A stretch of 64,000 nt of DNA, taken from positions 2,418,001 to 2,482,000 of the forward strand of contig NZ_CP011503.1 of the NCBI RefSeq assembly GCF_001028665.1. The letters are read 5' to 3'. Numbering within the stretch: the stretch's first letter is position 1; every line of letters begins with the position of its first letter. This stretch comes from Burkholderia pyrrocinia. GTDB taxonomy: Bacteria; Pseudomonadota; Gammaproteobacteria; Burkholderiales; Burkholderiaceae. The translations under genes and the position numbers were made by a program. Of this stretch, positions 29,157 to 37,803 are shown in pieces. The notes under the pieces were generated by a model that saw nothing but the letters and a program-made list of their open reading frames with translations, did not search any database and was not told the DNA's origin.

Positions 29157-29232
29157 CGAAGCGGGCCGGTGAATGCTCTAAACTGGCGATTCTAATAGAC
29201 CCGTTCCGCGTTACAAGGCGCCCGGATCACGC

Positions 29233-31275
29233 ATGACATCCCCAGAAGCCTCCGATACTCCGTTCGAACCGAAGAAGATCCTTGCGCAGTTGCCGCACAT
29301 GCCGGGTGTCTATCGCTATTACGACACCGCGGGCGCCGTCCTCTACGTCGGCAAGGCGCGCGACCTGAAGAAGCGCGTGTCGAGCTACTTCACCAAGACG
29401 CAGCTGTCGCCGCGCATCGCGATGATGGTCACGCGCATCGCACGCATCGAGACGACCGTCACGCGCTCGGAAGCCGAGGCGCTGCTGCTCGAGAACAACC
29501 TGATCAAGGCGCTTGCGCCGCGCTACAACATCCTGTTTCGCGACGACAAGTCGTATCCGTACCTGAAGCTCACCGCGCACCGTTTTCCGCGGATGGCCTA
29601 CTACCGCGGCTCGGTCGACAAGCAGAACCAGTATTTCGGGCCGTTCCCGAGCGCGTGGGCCGTGCGCGAGAGCATCCAGATCCTGCAGCGCGTGTTCCAG
29701 TTGCGGACCTGCGAGGATTCGGTCTTCAACAACCGCACGCGGCCGTGCCTGCTGCACCAGATCGGGCGCTGCACGGCGCCGTGCGTCGGCGCGATCTCCG
29801 CGGACGACTACGCGATCGACGTGTCGAACGCCGCGCGTTTCCTGCTCGGCCGGCAATCCGAAGTGATGAAGGAGCTCGAGCAGAAGATGCACGCGTTCGC
29901 GGCCGAGCTGAAATTCGAGCAGGCGGCGGCCGTGCGCAACCAGATGAGCTCGCTCGCGACGGTGCTGCACCAGCAGGCGATCGAGGTCGGCGGCGACAGC
30001 GACGTCGACATCCTGGCCGTCGTCGCGCAGGGCGGGCGCGTGTGCGTGAACCTCGCGATGGTGCGCGGCGGCCGACATCTCGGCGACAAGGCGTATTTCC
30101 CGACGCACGTCGAAAGCGCGCTGACGCTCGCCGAGGGCGGTCTCGGCGACGACGCCGAGGTGACGGAAATTGCCGACGCGACCGACGCAACTGACGGTGT
30201 GCTGTCCGACCAGCCCGCGGAAGAAGGCGGCAGCGCGCGCGGCGACGCGGTGGCGTCGGTCGAGGCCGAGGTGCTCGATGCGTTCATCTCGCAGCACTAT
30301 CTCGGCAACCGCGTGCCGCCGGTGCTCGTCGTGAGTCATGCGCCCGCAAGCCGCGACCTGCTCGAGCTGCTGTCCGAGCAGGCCGGCCACAAGGTGTCGC
30401 TGGTGCGGCAGCCGCAGGGGCAGCGGCGCGCGTGGCTGTCGATGGCCGAGCAGAACGCGCAGATCGCGCTCGCGCGGCTGCTGTCCGAGCAGGGCTCGCA
30501 GCAGGCGCGCACGCGCGCGCTCGCGGAGACGCTCGGCTACGAATGCGACGATCTCGCGACGCTGCGGATCGAATGCTTCGACATCAGCCATACGATGGGC
30601 GAGGCGACGCAGGCGTCGTGCGTCGTTTATCACCATCACAAGATGCAGTCGGGCGAGTACCGTCGCTACAACATCACCGGCATCACGCCGGGCGACGATT
30701 ACGCGGCGATGCGGCAGGTGCTCACGCGCCGCTACGAGAAGATGGTCGAGCAGGCCGCGCAGGCGGCCGCCGCCGACGATGCGGCGGGCATCGACGGCGA
30801 GTCGACGCGCCAGGCCGAGGCGTCGAGCCTGCTGCCGAACCTCGTGTTGATCGACGGCGGCAAGGGGCAGGTCGAAATCGCTCGCCAGGTGTTCACCGAG
30901 CTCGGGCTCGATACGTCGATGCTGGTCGGCGTCGCGAAAGGCGAGGGGCGCAAGGTCGGCCTCGAGACGCTCGTGTTCGCGGACGGCCGCACGCCGCTCG
31001 AACTCGGCAAGGAGAGCGCCGCGCTGATGCTCGTCGCGCAGATCCGCGACGAGGCACACCGCTTCGCGATCACCGGCATGCGCGCGAAGCGGGCGAAAGC
31101 GCGCCAGACGTCGCGGCTCGAGGAGCTCGAGGGCGTCGGCGCGAAGCGCCGGCAGCGGCTGCTCGCGCGCTTCGGCGGGTTGCGCGGCGTCGTTGCCGCG
31201 AGCGTCGAAGAACTCGCGAGCGTCGAGGGCATCTCGCACGCGCTTGCAGAGCAGATCTACAAACAGCTTCACTGA
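29233..31275 (+). CDS. uvrC: Excinuclease ABC subunit C
   Basis: 680 residues, against 610 in E. coli. UvrC makes the two incisions flanking DNA damage in nucleotide excision repair. It has an N-terminal GIY-YIG domain ([18 protein letters not shown]), a UVR motif (about 215-245, [12 protein letters not shown]), the RNase H-like endonuclease domain ([20 protein letters not shown]) and C-terminal helix-hairpin-helix motifs ([12 protein letters not shown]). Two inserts account for the extra length: an acidic Ala/Asp/Glu stretch at about 303-342 and an Ala/Asp stretch at about 511-530. Confidence 0.97.
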   Translation: MTSPEASDTPFEPKKILAQLPHMPGVYRYYDTAGAVLYVGKARDLKKRVSSYFTKTQLSPRIAMMVTRIARIETTVTRSEAEALLLENNLIKALAPRYNILFRDDKSYPYLKLTAHRFPRMAYYRGSVDKQNQYFGPFPSAWAVRESIQILQRVFQLRTCEDSVFNNRTRPCLLHQIGRCTAPCVGAISADDYAIDVSNAARFLLGRQSEVMKELEQKMHAFAAELKFEQAAAVRNQMSSLATVLHQQAIEVGGDSDVDILAVVAQGGRVCVNLAMVRGGRHLGDKAYFPTHVESALTLAEGGLGDDAEVTEIADATDATDGVLSDQPAEEGGSARGDAVASVEAEVLDAFISQHYLGNRVPPVLVVSHAPASRDLLELLSEQAGHKVSLVRQPQGQRRAWLSMAEQNAQIALARLLSEQGSQQARTRALAETLGYECDDLATLRIECFDISHTMGEATQASCVVYHHHKMQSGEYRRYNITGITPGDDYAAMRQVLTRRYEKMVEQAAQAAAADDAAGIDGESTRQAEASSLLPNLVLIDGGKGQVEIARQVFTELGLDTSMLVGVAKGEGRKVGLETLVFADGRTPLELGKESAALMLVAQIRDEAHRFAITGMRAKRAKARQTSRLEELEGVGAKRRQRLLARFGGLRGVVAASVEELASVEGISHALAEQIYKQLH

Positions 31276-31373
31276 CGCGCCCGTGCGGCCGGCTGCCTTG
31301 CCCGCGTTTTCGCGTTCTTGTGGCAGGCCGGTCGACACGGCACAATTGCGAATCCTTTACTGTCCCGGATGCC

Positions 31374-31961
31374 ATGCCGTTCAATTTCCCGATTTTCCTG
31401 ACGTGGGTGCGGATCGTGCTGATTCCGCTCGTCGTCGGCGTGTTCTATTTGCCGGACACGGTGATGGGCGGCGCGCACCGCAATCTCGCGGCGGCGGCGA
31501 TCTTCATCCTCGCCGCGCTGACCGACTGGTTCGACGGGTTTCTCGCACGCAAGTGGAACCAGACGTCGTCGTTCGGCGCGTTTCTCGATCCGGTGGCGGA
31601 CAAGCTGATGGTGACGGCCGCGCTGCTGATCCTGGTGCAGATTTCGCGCGTCGACGCGGCGATCGCGCTCGTGATCGTCGGCCGCGAGATCGCGATCTCG
31701 GCGCTGCGCGAGTGGATGGCGCAGATCGGCGCGTCGAAGAGCGTCGCGGTGAACCAGCTCGGCAAGTTCAAGACCGCGTGCCAGATGGTCGCGATCCCGA
31801 TGCTGCTGTTCTACGGGCCGCTGCCGCTTGGCGTCGTGACGATCGACACGCGCGTGTGGGGCGAGTGGCTGATGTATCTCGCGGCGGTGCTGACGATCTG
31901 GTCGATGCTGTACTACATGAAGCTCGCGTGGCCGCAGATTCGCGAGCGCGGCGGTGCGTGA
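31374..31961 (+). CDS. pgsA: CDP-diacylglycerol-glycerol-3-phosphate 3-phosphatidyltransferase
   Basis: 195 residues. It makes phosphatidylglycerol-phosphate from CDP-diacylglycerol, the committed step to phosphatidylglycerol and cardiolipin. The CDP-alcohol phosphotransferase signature D-G-x2-A-R-x8-G-x3-D-x3-D is complete in the region DWFDGFLARKW to GAFLDPVADK. About four to six membrane segments are visible. The ATG at 31374 is the family start (MPFNFPIFLTW). The order uvrC-pgsA-tRNA-Gly-tRNA-Cys is conserved with E. coli. Confidence 0.95.
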   Translation: MPFNFPIFLTWVRIVLIPLVVGVFYLPDTVMGGAHRNLAAAAIFILAALTDWFDGFLARKWNQTSSFGAFLDPVADKLMVTAALLILVQISRVDAAIALVIVGREIAISALREWMAQIGASKSVAVNQLGKFKTACQMVAIPMLLFYGPLPLGVVTIDTRVWGEWLMYLAAVLTIWSMLYYMKLAWPQIRERGGA

Positions 31962-31998
31962 CTTGCGCCACGCATCCGGCGGCGCAGGTTTTTGGAAA

Positions 31999-32017
31999 AA
32001 GGGCTGGAAAAGCCCTT
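31999..32017 (+). terminator. Short hairpin after pgsA
   Basis: AAGGGCT (31999-32005) pairs with AGCCCTT (32011-32017). There is no T run, and its right arm overlaps the -35 element of the tRNA promoter, so it is a weak or merely structural hairpin. Confidence 0.3.
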
Positions 32018-32044
32018 GACACACGAATGTGCCTTCGACATAAT
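32016..32044 (+). promoter_or_regulatory. Strong promoter for the tRNA-Gly/tRNA-Cys cluster
   Basis: A perfect -35 TTGACA (32016-32021), a 17-nt spacer and a -10 CATAAT (32039-32044). It lies about 60 nt before the first tRNA-Gly. It is the best sigma-70 match in the window. Confidence 0.8.
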
Positions 32045-32103
32045 CTCGCTTCTCCGCTGCACGGCGAAGTAAGTGCGACGGAGAAGCAGTAGCGCAGCAA
32101 TAC

Positions 32104-32179
32104 GCGGGAGTAGCTCAGTTGGTAGAGCGCAACCTTGCCAAGGTTGAGGTCGCGAGTTCGAGACTCGTCTCCCGCTCCA
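32104..32179 (+). tRNA. tRNA-Gly (GCC), copy 1
   Basis: 76 nt including encoded CCA. The acceptor stem GCGGGAG pairs with CTCCCGC, the D-arm has AGCTCAGTTGG, the anticodon loop TTGCCAA gives GCC, and the T-arm has GTTCGAG. First of three identical copies. Confidence 0.97.
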
Positions 32180-32358
32180 GATTTTTCTGGCAGCGTGTTG
32201 GTTGGTAAAGCGCTGCAGATGCAGGACACATGCGGGAGTAGCTCAGTTGGTAGAGCGCAACCTTGCCAAGGTTGAGGTCGCGAGTTCGAGACTCGTCTCC
32301 CGCTCCAGGTTTTTCTGGCAGCGTGTTGGTCGGCAAAGCGCTGCAGGTGCAGGACAAT
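32180..32358 (+). repeat. Duplicated spacer between tRNA-Gly copies
   Basis: The spacers at 32180-32231 and 32308-32358 are about 50 nt each and nearly identical (both contain TTTTTCTGGCAGCGTGTTGG and AAAGCGCTGCAG), with a few substitutions. Together with the tRNAs this shows tandem duplication of a unit of about 128 bp. Confidence 0.85.
32232..32307 (+). tRNA. tRNA-Gly (GCC), copy 2
   Basis: 76 nt, identical to copy 1, with encoded CCA. It begins 128 nt after the start of copy 1. The spacer between copies is itself duplicated. Confidence 0.97.
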
Positions 32359-32434
32359 GCGGGAGTAGCTCAGTTGGTAGAGCGCAACCTTGCCAAGGTT
32401 GAGGTCGCGAGTTCGAGACTCGTCTCCCGCTCCA
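32359..32434 (+). tRNA. tRNA-Gly (GCC), copy 3
   Basis: 76 nt, identical to copies 1 and 2, with encoded CCA. It begins 127 nt after the start of copy 2 and is followed by a hairpin with a T run. Confidence 0.97.
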
Positions 32435-32441
32435 AGTAATG

Positions 32442-32464
32442 GGGAAGCCAAGCTTCCCTTTTTA
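32442..32464 (+). terminator. Terminator-like hairpin after the third tRNA-Gly
   Basis: GGGAAGC (32442-32448), 3-nt loop, GCTTCCC (32452-32458), then five T. It may end part of the tRNA-Gly transcript before tRNA-Cys, or serve as a processing site. Confidence 0.55.
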
Positions 32465-32535
32465 TTTGACGGACTTACGGTCCTCGAATAAAAAATCTGT
32501 CGCTTGCCTTCATGGCATCCGGACAGTCCGCTTTT

Positions 32536-32609
32536 GGCGCGATAGCAAAGCGGTTATGCAGCGGCCTGCAAAGCCGTTTAGGCCGGTTCGACTCCGGCTC
32601 GCGCCTCCA
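32536..32609 (+). tRNA. tRNA-Cys (GCA)
   Basis: 74 nt including encoded CCA. The acceptor stem GGCGCGA pairs with TCGCGCC, the anticodon loop CTGCAAA gives GCA, and the T-arm has GGTTCGACTCC. It is the usual partner of tRNA-Gly downstream of pgsA (glyW-cysT in E. coli). No leuZ-like gene follows it here. Confidence 0.96.
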
Positions 32610-32620
32610 GGTAAGAAGAG

Positions 32621-32652
32621 AAAAAGCCCCGCTTCGGCGGGGCTTTTCTTTT
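32621..32652 (+). terminator. Rho-independent terminator after tRNA-Cys
   Basis: GCCCCGC (32626-32632), loop TTCG, GCGGGGC (32637-32643), followed by TTTTCTTTTT and preceded by five A. It ends the tRNA operon. Confidence 0.88.
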
Positions 32653-32698
32653 TCTGCATGGCTTCGCGACCGTTGCGGATGCAACGGCGTACAGGCGA

Positions 32699-33250
32699 TC
32701 AGCCATCCACCGGCTGTGCCGGCGTCTCGAGCTTCAACTGATAAAACGCCGCATCGAGCCAGCGGCCGAACTTGAATCCCGCCTCCGTGATCGTGCCCGA
32801 GTGCACGAATCCCAGTTTCGTATGCAGTGCGATGCTTCCGGCATTGGTTGCATCGATGCAGCCGACCAGCACATGCACCTGCGCTTCGCGCGCACGCCGG
32901 ACCACTTCGCGCAGCAGCAGTTCGCCGAGCCCGCGGCCGCGCTGGTCGGGATGCACGTAGACGCTGTGTTCCACCGTGTACTTGAACGCTGGAAACGCAC
33001 GGAACGTGCCCCAGCTCGCGAAGCCGAGCAGCGTGCCTGACGCGTCCACCGCGCCGATGACCGGAAAGCCGCCCGCACGCTTCGTTGCGAACCACGTGAC
33101 CATCGCTTCCGGCGGGCGCGGCTGGTAGTCGTATAGCGCGGTCGAATTCACGATCGCGTCGTTCAGGATTTCGAGGATGGCCGCTGCATGCTCGGCCTCG
33201 CTGCAATCGATCAGGCGCACGTCGTCATCGCGCTGGTTCGAGGAATTCAT
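32699..33250 (-). CDS. GNAT acetyltransferase, phosphinothricin / methionine-sulfone type
   Basis: 183 residues. A GNAT N-acetyltransferase with acetyl-CoA-binding motif QRGRGLGELLL and an overall match to the Pat/MddA (YncA) group: IVNSTALYDYQPR, EHSVYVHPD, GxxHTKLGFVHSGT and FKFGRWLD. Members acetylate phosphinothricin, methionine sulfoximine or methionine sulfone; the natural substrate here is not certain. The start read from 33250 has AGGAG 7 nt upstream, and the longer open frame lacks family similarity. It lies 70 nt downstream of the XRE-cupin regulator gene on the same strand, which may control it (inference). Confidence 0.88.
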   Translation of the reverse strand: MNSSNQRDDDVRLIDCSEAEHAAAILEILNDAIVNSTALYDYQPRPPEAMVTWFATKRAGGFPVIGAVDASGTLLGFASWGTFRAFPAFKYTVEHSVYVHPDQRGRGLGELLLREVVRRAREAQVHVLVGCIDATNAGSIALHTKLGFVHSGTITEAGFKFGRWLDAAFYQLKLETPAQPVDG

Positions 33251-33320
33251 ACGGGCTCCTGTTGGTTTTGAGCGAAGCGCGCACACGGCGCGCGCTTCGC
33301 ATGACGGGGCGGGGCGTACA

Positions 33321-33944
33321 TCACGCGCCCCGAATGCCGCCGCAGGCGGACACATCGCAGATCACGACGACATAACGTGCGGGATGCGACGACGGATTGC
33401 TGAAGATCAGCGGCCGGTCGAGCCGCATGGCCAGGCAGTCGCCTTCATGAAGTTCGTGAAGCTCGCCGCCTAACGTGACGTCGACGCGGCCGCTGATGAT
33501 CCATACCTGCTGATGCAGCGCGCTTTCGCGCCCGCCGCTGTCGTACGCAACGCGCGCGCCGGGCGGAAAATCGACCTCGACGAGCTGGATCGGCGACGGC
33601 CAGCCGGGCGGGGACAGGTTGCGCCGCACATAGCCGGACGCCGGATCGCGCCATTCAGCTTGCTGCGTGCGCCGTGCCAGCGGCTGCGCGGGCGTGTCGT
33701 CCTGCTCGCCGCCGAACAGCCCGGCCAGCGACACGCCGAGACCTGCCGCGAGCTTGTCGAGCACGACGGCCGTCGGGCTGGCCGACGCGCGTTCAATGAG
33801 CGAGATCATCGAACGGCTGACGCCGGAACGCGCGGCCAGCGCATCGAGCGTGTAGCCTCGAGTCGTGCGCAGGTCGCGCACGCGCCGGGCGATGCGCTCG
33901 TTGATGCCGGTTTCGTCGGCTGCGGTCGTCACTGATTCTTGCAT
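33321..33944 (-). CDS. XRE-family regulator with C-terminal cupin domain
   Basis: 207 residues. An N-terminal XRE helix-turn-helix (about 20-72, RTTRGYTLDALAARSGVSRS) is joined to a cupin domain (about 110-190, PPGARVAYDSGG, WIISGRVDVTLGGELHELHEGD). This is the layout of SutR/PuuR-type regulators that sense a small ligand through the cupin. It sits directly upstream of the acetyltransferase gene on the same strand and is divergent from the ParD-like gene. Ligand unknown. Confidence 0.88.
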   Translation of the reverse strand: MQESVTTAADETGINERIARRVRDLRTTRGYTLDALAARSGVSRSMISLIERASASPTAVVLDKLAAGLGVSLAGLFGGEQDDTPAQPLARRTQQAEWRDPASGYVRRNLSPPGWPSPIQLVEVDFPPGARVAYDSGGRESALHQQVWIISGRVDVTLGGELHELHEGDCLAMRLDRPLIFSNPSSHPARYVVVICDVSACGGIRGA

Positions 33945-34028
33945 GATGGATTAATTCTCCAGCAAACTGGAATTCGGTGTCAACGGAACTGTAGCGGCCG
34001 GCCGATGGCGCGACGGCATCCGAACGGC

Positions 34029-34057
34029 TTGCCCGGTAGTCGCGCACCGAGTAATAT
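34029..34057 (+). promoter_or_regulatory. Possible promoter for the ParD-like / MetAP pair
   Basis: TTGCCC (34029-34034), 17 nt, TAATAT (34052-34057), located 34 nt before the ParD-like start. An AT-rich stretch with GGGGA as ribosome-binding site follows. It lies in the divergent gap with the XRE-cupin gene. Confidence 0.45.
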
Positions 34058-34091
34058 ACGAATCGACTACGTTTCGTTTAATTGGGGATAT

Positions 34092-34328
34092 ATGGGCATC
34101 ATCAAGATTTCCGAGCACATGCACGAACGGCTGCGCTCGACGAGCACGGCGCTGAGCCGTTCGATCAACGCGCAGGCCGAACACTGGCTGCGTGTCGGCA
34201 TGCTGGCGGAACTCAATCCGGCGCTGTCCTATGGCGAGATCTGCCGGATGTTGATCGAAGCCGAAGCTCGGGGCGGCGATGTGGCGCCGGTGGAACCGGT
34301 CGCGCACGGCATCGAGCAGGTGGCGTAA
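34092..34328 (+). CDS. ParD-like ribbon-helix-helix antitoxin-family protein
   Basis: 78 residues. The sequence KISEHMHERLRSTSTALSRS followed by INAQAEHWLRVGMLAE is typical of the ParD-like family (Pfam ParD_like), related to antitoxins of type II systems. The ATG at 34092 has GGGGA 7 nt upstream. No ParE-like toxin is present. Instead the stop overlaps the start of a methionine aminopeptidase (TAATG), so the two are translationally coupled. The residues expected of a DNA-binding ribbon (N-terminal IIKIS) are present. Function with the peptidase is unknown. Confidence 0.85.
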   Translation: MGIIKISEHMHERLRSTSTALSRSINAQAEHWLRVGMLAELNPALSYGEICRMLIEAEARGGDVAPVEPVAHGIEQVA

Positions 34329-35134
34329 TGGCGAAGCGTGAAATCCCGATCCGCGGCGCTGCAGAAATCGCCAAGTCGCGCGAAGCCGCGAAGCTCGCGT
34401 CGCAGGTGCTGACGATGATCACCGAGCATGTGAAGCCGGGCGTCTCCACCGACGAACTGGACGCGCGCTGCCGCGAATACATCGTCGACGTGCTCGGCGC
34501 GATACCGGCGAACATCGGCTACCACGGTTATCCGAAAACCCTGTGCGCGTCGGTCAACCACGTGGTCTGTCACGGCATTCCGTCGTCGCGGCCGATGCGC
34601 GACGGCGACATCGTGAATCTCGACATCGCGGTGATCAAGGACGGCTGGTACGGCGATACGAGCCGCATGTATTTCGTCGGCGAACCGGGCGAACTCGCGC
34701 GGCGCCTCGTCGCGGCGACCTACGAGGCGATGCACGCGGGCATCCGCGCGGTGCGTCCGGGCGCGACGCTGGGCGATGTCGGTTATGCGATCCAGCAGGT
34801 CGCGCATCGCGAAGGGTTCAGCGTGGTCCGCGAGTACTGCGGGCACGGCATCGGCGACGTCTATCACGATGAGCCGCAGGTGCTTCACTACGGCCGCCCG
34901 GGCACCGGCGTGCCGCTGCGGCCGGGGATGATCTTCACGATCGAGCCGATGCTCAACGCGGGCAAGCGCGACACGCACGTGCTGGCGGACGGCTGGACGG
35001 TCGTCACGAAGGACCATTCGTTGTCCGCGCAATGGGAGCACATGGTCGTGGTGACGGAAACGGGCTTCGAGGTGCTGACCGACGAAGCGAAGCCGCAGGC
35101 ATCTGCGGCGCTTTCCGGTTCGCACGCGGCCTGA
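34328..35134 (+). CDS. map: Type I methionine aminopeptidase (second copy type)
   Basis: 268 residues. It removes the N-terminal methionine from nascent proteins. The metal ligands are recognisable: the two Asp in DIAVIKDGWYGDTSR, His in CGHGIG, Glu in TIEPML and Glu in WEHMVVV. It has the family length (264 in E. coli) plus a short C-terminal Ala-rich tail. The housekeeping map is normally next to rpsB; this one is paired with a ParD-like gene, so it is probably an additional copy. The ATG overlaps the ParD-like stop by 1 nt (TAATG). Confidence 0.93.
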   Translation: MAKREIPIRGAAEIAKSREAAKLASQVLTMITEHVKPGVSTDELDARCREYIVDVLGAIPANIGYHGYPKTLCASVNHVVCHGIPSSRPMRDGDIVNLDIAVIKDGWYGDTSRMYFVGEPGELARRLVAATYEAMHAGIRAVRPGATLGDVGYAIQQVAHREGFSVVREYCGHGIGDVYHDEPQVLHYGRPGTGVPLRPGMIFTIEPMLNAGKRDTHVLADGWTVVTKDHSLSAQWEHMVVVTETGFEVLTDEAKPQASAALSGSHAA

Positions 35135-35270
35135 CGTCGGCAGTGCGCCGCACACGGCGGCGCAGCGGTGCAATTGATCGGGCCCCGTCGCGGGGCCCGT
35201 TTCGTTCGAGGTCGCGCGGCGCGATTCACGCGCGATTGCGGCGACCGGCTGCGGGATGCTTAATCGCGCA

Positions 35271-35774
35271 TTAACCGCGCGCCTTCTGCCACGCGTGTTC
35301 GACGAACACGCGGCACAGCGCTTCCATCCCTTTGCGGTCTTCGTCGTCGAAGCGCGCGGCGACCGGGCTGTCGACGTCCCACACACCGATCAGCGTGCCG
35401 TCGGCGGCCACCAGCGGCACGACGATTTCCGATTCCGATGCCGCATCGCATGCGATATGGCCGGGGAAGTCATGCACGTCGCGCACGACCTGCGTCTCGC
35501 GCGTCTGCGCGGCCGTGCCGCACACGCCCTTGCCGAGCGCGATCCGCGCGCATGCGGGCTTGCCCTGGAACGGCCCGACCACGAGTTCGGTCCCGTCGAA
35601 GAAATAGAAGCCGGCCCAGTTGAGGCGGTCAAGCGAGTGGTAGACCAGCGCGGAGAAATTCGCCGCGTTCGCGGTCAGGTCGCGTTCGGACTCGACGAGC
35701 GCGCGCGCCTGCTCGACGAGCGTCGCGTATTGATCGGCCTTGGAGGCGGTGGGGTCGTTGGACAGCGTGAACAT
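35271..35774 (-). CDS. Free methionine-(R)-sulfoxide reductase (GAF domain)
   Basis: 167 residues. A single GAF domain that reduces free methionine-R-sulfoxide. Three cysteines are present, Cys75, Cys85 and Cys109, with the same spacing as Cys84/Cys94/Cys118 in the E. coli enzyme (YebR, fRMsr). FYFFDGTELVVGPFQG and VWDVDSP are further family motifs. The start is the ATG read from 35774. It converges on map. Confidence 0.92.
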   Translation of the reverse strand: MFTLSNDPTASKADQYATLVEQARALVESERDLTANAANFSALVYHSLDRLNWAGFYFFDGTELVVGPFQGKPACARIALGKGVCGTAAQTRETQVVRDVHDFPGHIACDAASESEIVVPLVAADGTLIGVWDVDSPVAARFDDEDRKGMEALCRVFVEHAWQKARG

Positions 35775-35902
35775 GGCGGGAAACGATAGGGGTTGTGAAC
35801 ATGCGCGATACGCAAAATGCGCGATGCGCGTACCGCAGTCTACGGCACGCGCGCGCGGTCTGCAGCGCGCGGTTGCGTGCGACGCGGCGTGCTCGGTCGG
35901 GT

Positions 35903-36820
35903 TCAATCGGGCTCGAGTTCCGCGAACCGCTCCGCCAGAAAATCGAGCAGCGCCCGCACCGCGGGCAGCAGCCCGCGCCGCGACGCGAACACCGCATGGA
36001 CGATCTCGCGGCGGGGCGCCCAGTCCGGCAATACCATTGTCAATTCGCCGCGCGCGACCTCGTCGCGCACCATCATCGTCGGCAACTGCACGACACCGAC
36101 GCCCGCGACGGCCGCCGCGCGCAGCGCGAGCATGCCGCCCGTCACGAAGCGCGGCTGGTGATGGATTTCGGCCTGAGCGCCGTCGGGCCCGCGCAGCCGC
36201 CACACGTGCGCGGACTGCGGCACGCCGTGATCGAGGCTCGGCAGGCGCGCGAGATCGGCGGGAACGGTCGGCACGCCACGCTCGCGCAGCAGCGCGGGGC
36301 TCGCGACGAGGCACTGGCCGCGCTCGGCCAGCACGCGCAGCGCGAGATCGCTGTCCTCGAGCGGCGGCGGCCGTACGCGGATCGCGACATCGATCCCTTC
36401 GCCGACCACGTCGACGCGCCGGTTGGTCGCTTCCAGGTGGATCTCGACGCGCGGGCACGCGGCCATGAACGCGGCGATCATCGCGCCGACCAGCGAATCG
36501 AGCAGCACGATCGGGCAACTGACGCGCACGATGCCGCGCGGCTCCTCGTGCAGCAGCGCGATCGCCTCGTCGGCGGCATCGGCCTCGACGAGCATCGCAC
36601 GGCAATGCGCGTAATAGGTCTGGCCGACGTCGGTGACCGTGAAGCGGCGCGTCGAGCGCTGGATCAGCCGCATCCCGAGCCGTTCCTCGAGCAGCGCGAC
36701 GCGGCGGCTCAGCTTCGATTTCGGCATGTCCAGCGCACGCCCGGCCGGCGCGAAGCCGCCGTGCTCGACGACCTGCACGAAGTAGTAGAGATCGTTCAGA
36801 TCCCGCTCTTTATCGTTCAT
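35903..36820 (-). CDS. LysR-family transcriptional regulator
   Basis: 305 residues. N-terminal winged helix-turn-helix (about 8-66, LNDLYYFVQVVEHGGFAPAG, LSRRVALLEERLG) and a substrate-binding-type effector domain (about 95-295). It is divergent from the pirin gene, with 109 nt between the starts, the usual layout for a LysR regulator and its target. The effector is unknown. Confidence 0.92.
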   Translation of the reverse strand: MNDKERDLNDLYYFVQVVEHGGFAPAGRALDMPKSKLSRRVALLEERLGMRLIQRSTRRFTVTDVGQTYYAHCRAMLVEADAADEAIALLHEEPRGIVRVSCPIVLLDSLVGAMIAAFMAACPRVEIHLEATNRRVDVVGEGIDVAIRVRPPPLEDSDLALRVLAERGQCLVASPALLRERGVPTVPADLARLPSLDHGVPQSAHVWRLRGPDGAQAEIHHQPRFVTGGMLALRAAAVAGVGVVQLPTMMVRDEVARGELTMVLPDWAPRREIVHAVFASRRGLLPAVRALLDFLAERFAELEPD

Positions 36821-36929
36821 GAAATGGAACGCTGAGTGCGATTTTGGCAGTCTACCGGATCGATCGTTCCACCTCTATATTCGTATCCAGGATGCGAAAC
36901 ACGTGTTTCGCCGCAATTTGGAGAGGGCA

Positions 36930-37796
36930 ATGAAGAAGATCCAGGGTGTGTACAGTGCGCCGCGCGGCCATTGGGTCGGCGACGGTTTCCCGGTGCGTTC
37001 GATGTTCAGCTACCAGTCTCACGGCACGCACCTGAGCCCGTTCCTGCTGCTCGATTACGCGGGCCCCGCGACGTTCGAGCCGGCTACGGCGCCGCGCGGC
37101 GTCGGCCAGCATCCGCACCGCGGGTTCGAAACGGTGACGATCGTCTATGACGGCGAAGTCGCGCACCGCGACTCGACCGGCGCGGGCGGCGTGATCGGCC
37201 CGGGCGACGTGCAGTGGATGACGGCCGCGAGCGGGATCCTGCACGAGGAATTCCACTCGGAAGCGTTCACGAAGCGGGGCGGCCCGCTCGAGATGGTGCA
37301 GCTGTGGGTGAACCTGCCCGCGGCGGACAAGATGGGCGCGCCCGGCTACCAGACGCTGCTGAACGCGGACATCCCCGTGGTCGAACTGCCGGACGGCGCG
37401 GGGCGTGCGCGGATCATCGCGGGTGAACTCGACGGGCGGCGCGGCCCGGCCCGCACGCACACGCCGATCGACGTGTGGGACGTGCGGCTCGTGGCAGGCG
37501 GCCATGCGCGGTTCCCGGTCGCCGAAGGGCGCACGCTCGCGGTGGTCGTGCTGAGCGGCACGGTGCAGGTGAACGGCGAGACGGTCGCCCGCGAAGCGCA
37601 GTTCGTGCAACTGGGCCGTGAAGGCCGCGACGTCGAGATCGAAGCGAACGGCGACGCGAAGCTGCTGATCCTGAGCGGCGAGCCGATCGACGAGCCCGTC
37701 GTCGGTTACGGGCCGTTCGTGATGAACTCGCAAGCGGAGATCCGTACCGCGATCGAGGACTTCAACAACGGCCGCTTCGGCCAGATGCCGGCATGA
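36930..37796 (+). CDS. Pirin family protein
   Basis: 288 residues. A bicupin protein with the pirin N-terminal motif GQHPHRGFETVTIVYDG, whose His residues bind Fe, and LHEEFHSE. Some bacterial pirins have quercetinase activity; others regulate pyruvate dehydrogenase. The role here is not determined. The ATG at 36930 is preceded by GAGAGG. It is divergent from the LysR gene and ends at a strong terminator. Confidence 0.92.
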   Translation: MKKIQGVYSAPRGHWVGDGFPVRSMFSYQSHGTHLSPFLLLDYAGPATFEPATAPRGVGQHPHRGFETVTIVYDGEVAHRDSTGAGGVIGPGDVQWMTAASGILHEEFHSEAFTKRGGPLEMVQLWVNLPAADKMGAPGYQTLLNADIPVVELPDGAGRARIIAGELDGRRGPARTHTPIDVWDVRLVAGGHARFPVAEGRTLAVVVLSGTVQVNGETVAREAQFVQLGREGRDVEIEANGDAKLLILSGEPIDEPVVGYGPFVMNSQAEIRTAIEDFNNGRFGQMPA

Positions 37797-37803
37797 CGGA
37801 CAG

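Noticed and set aside
34092..35134. Classical ParDE toxin-antitoxin module
   Set aside because: The second gene is a complete methionine aminopeptidase with all metal ligands, not a ParE/RelE-fold toxin.
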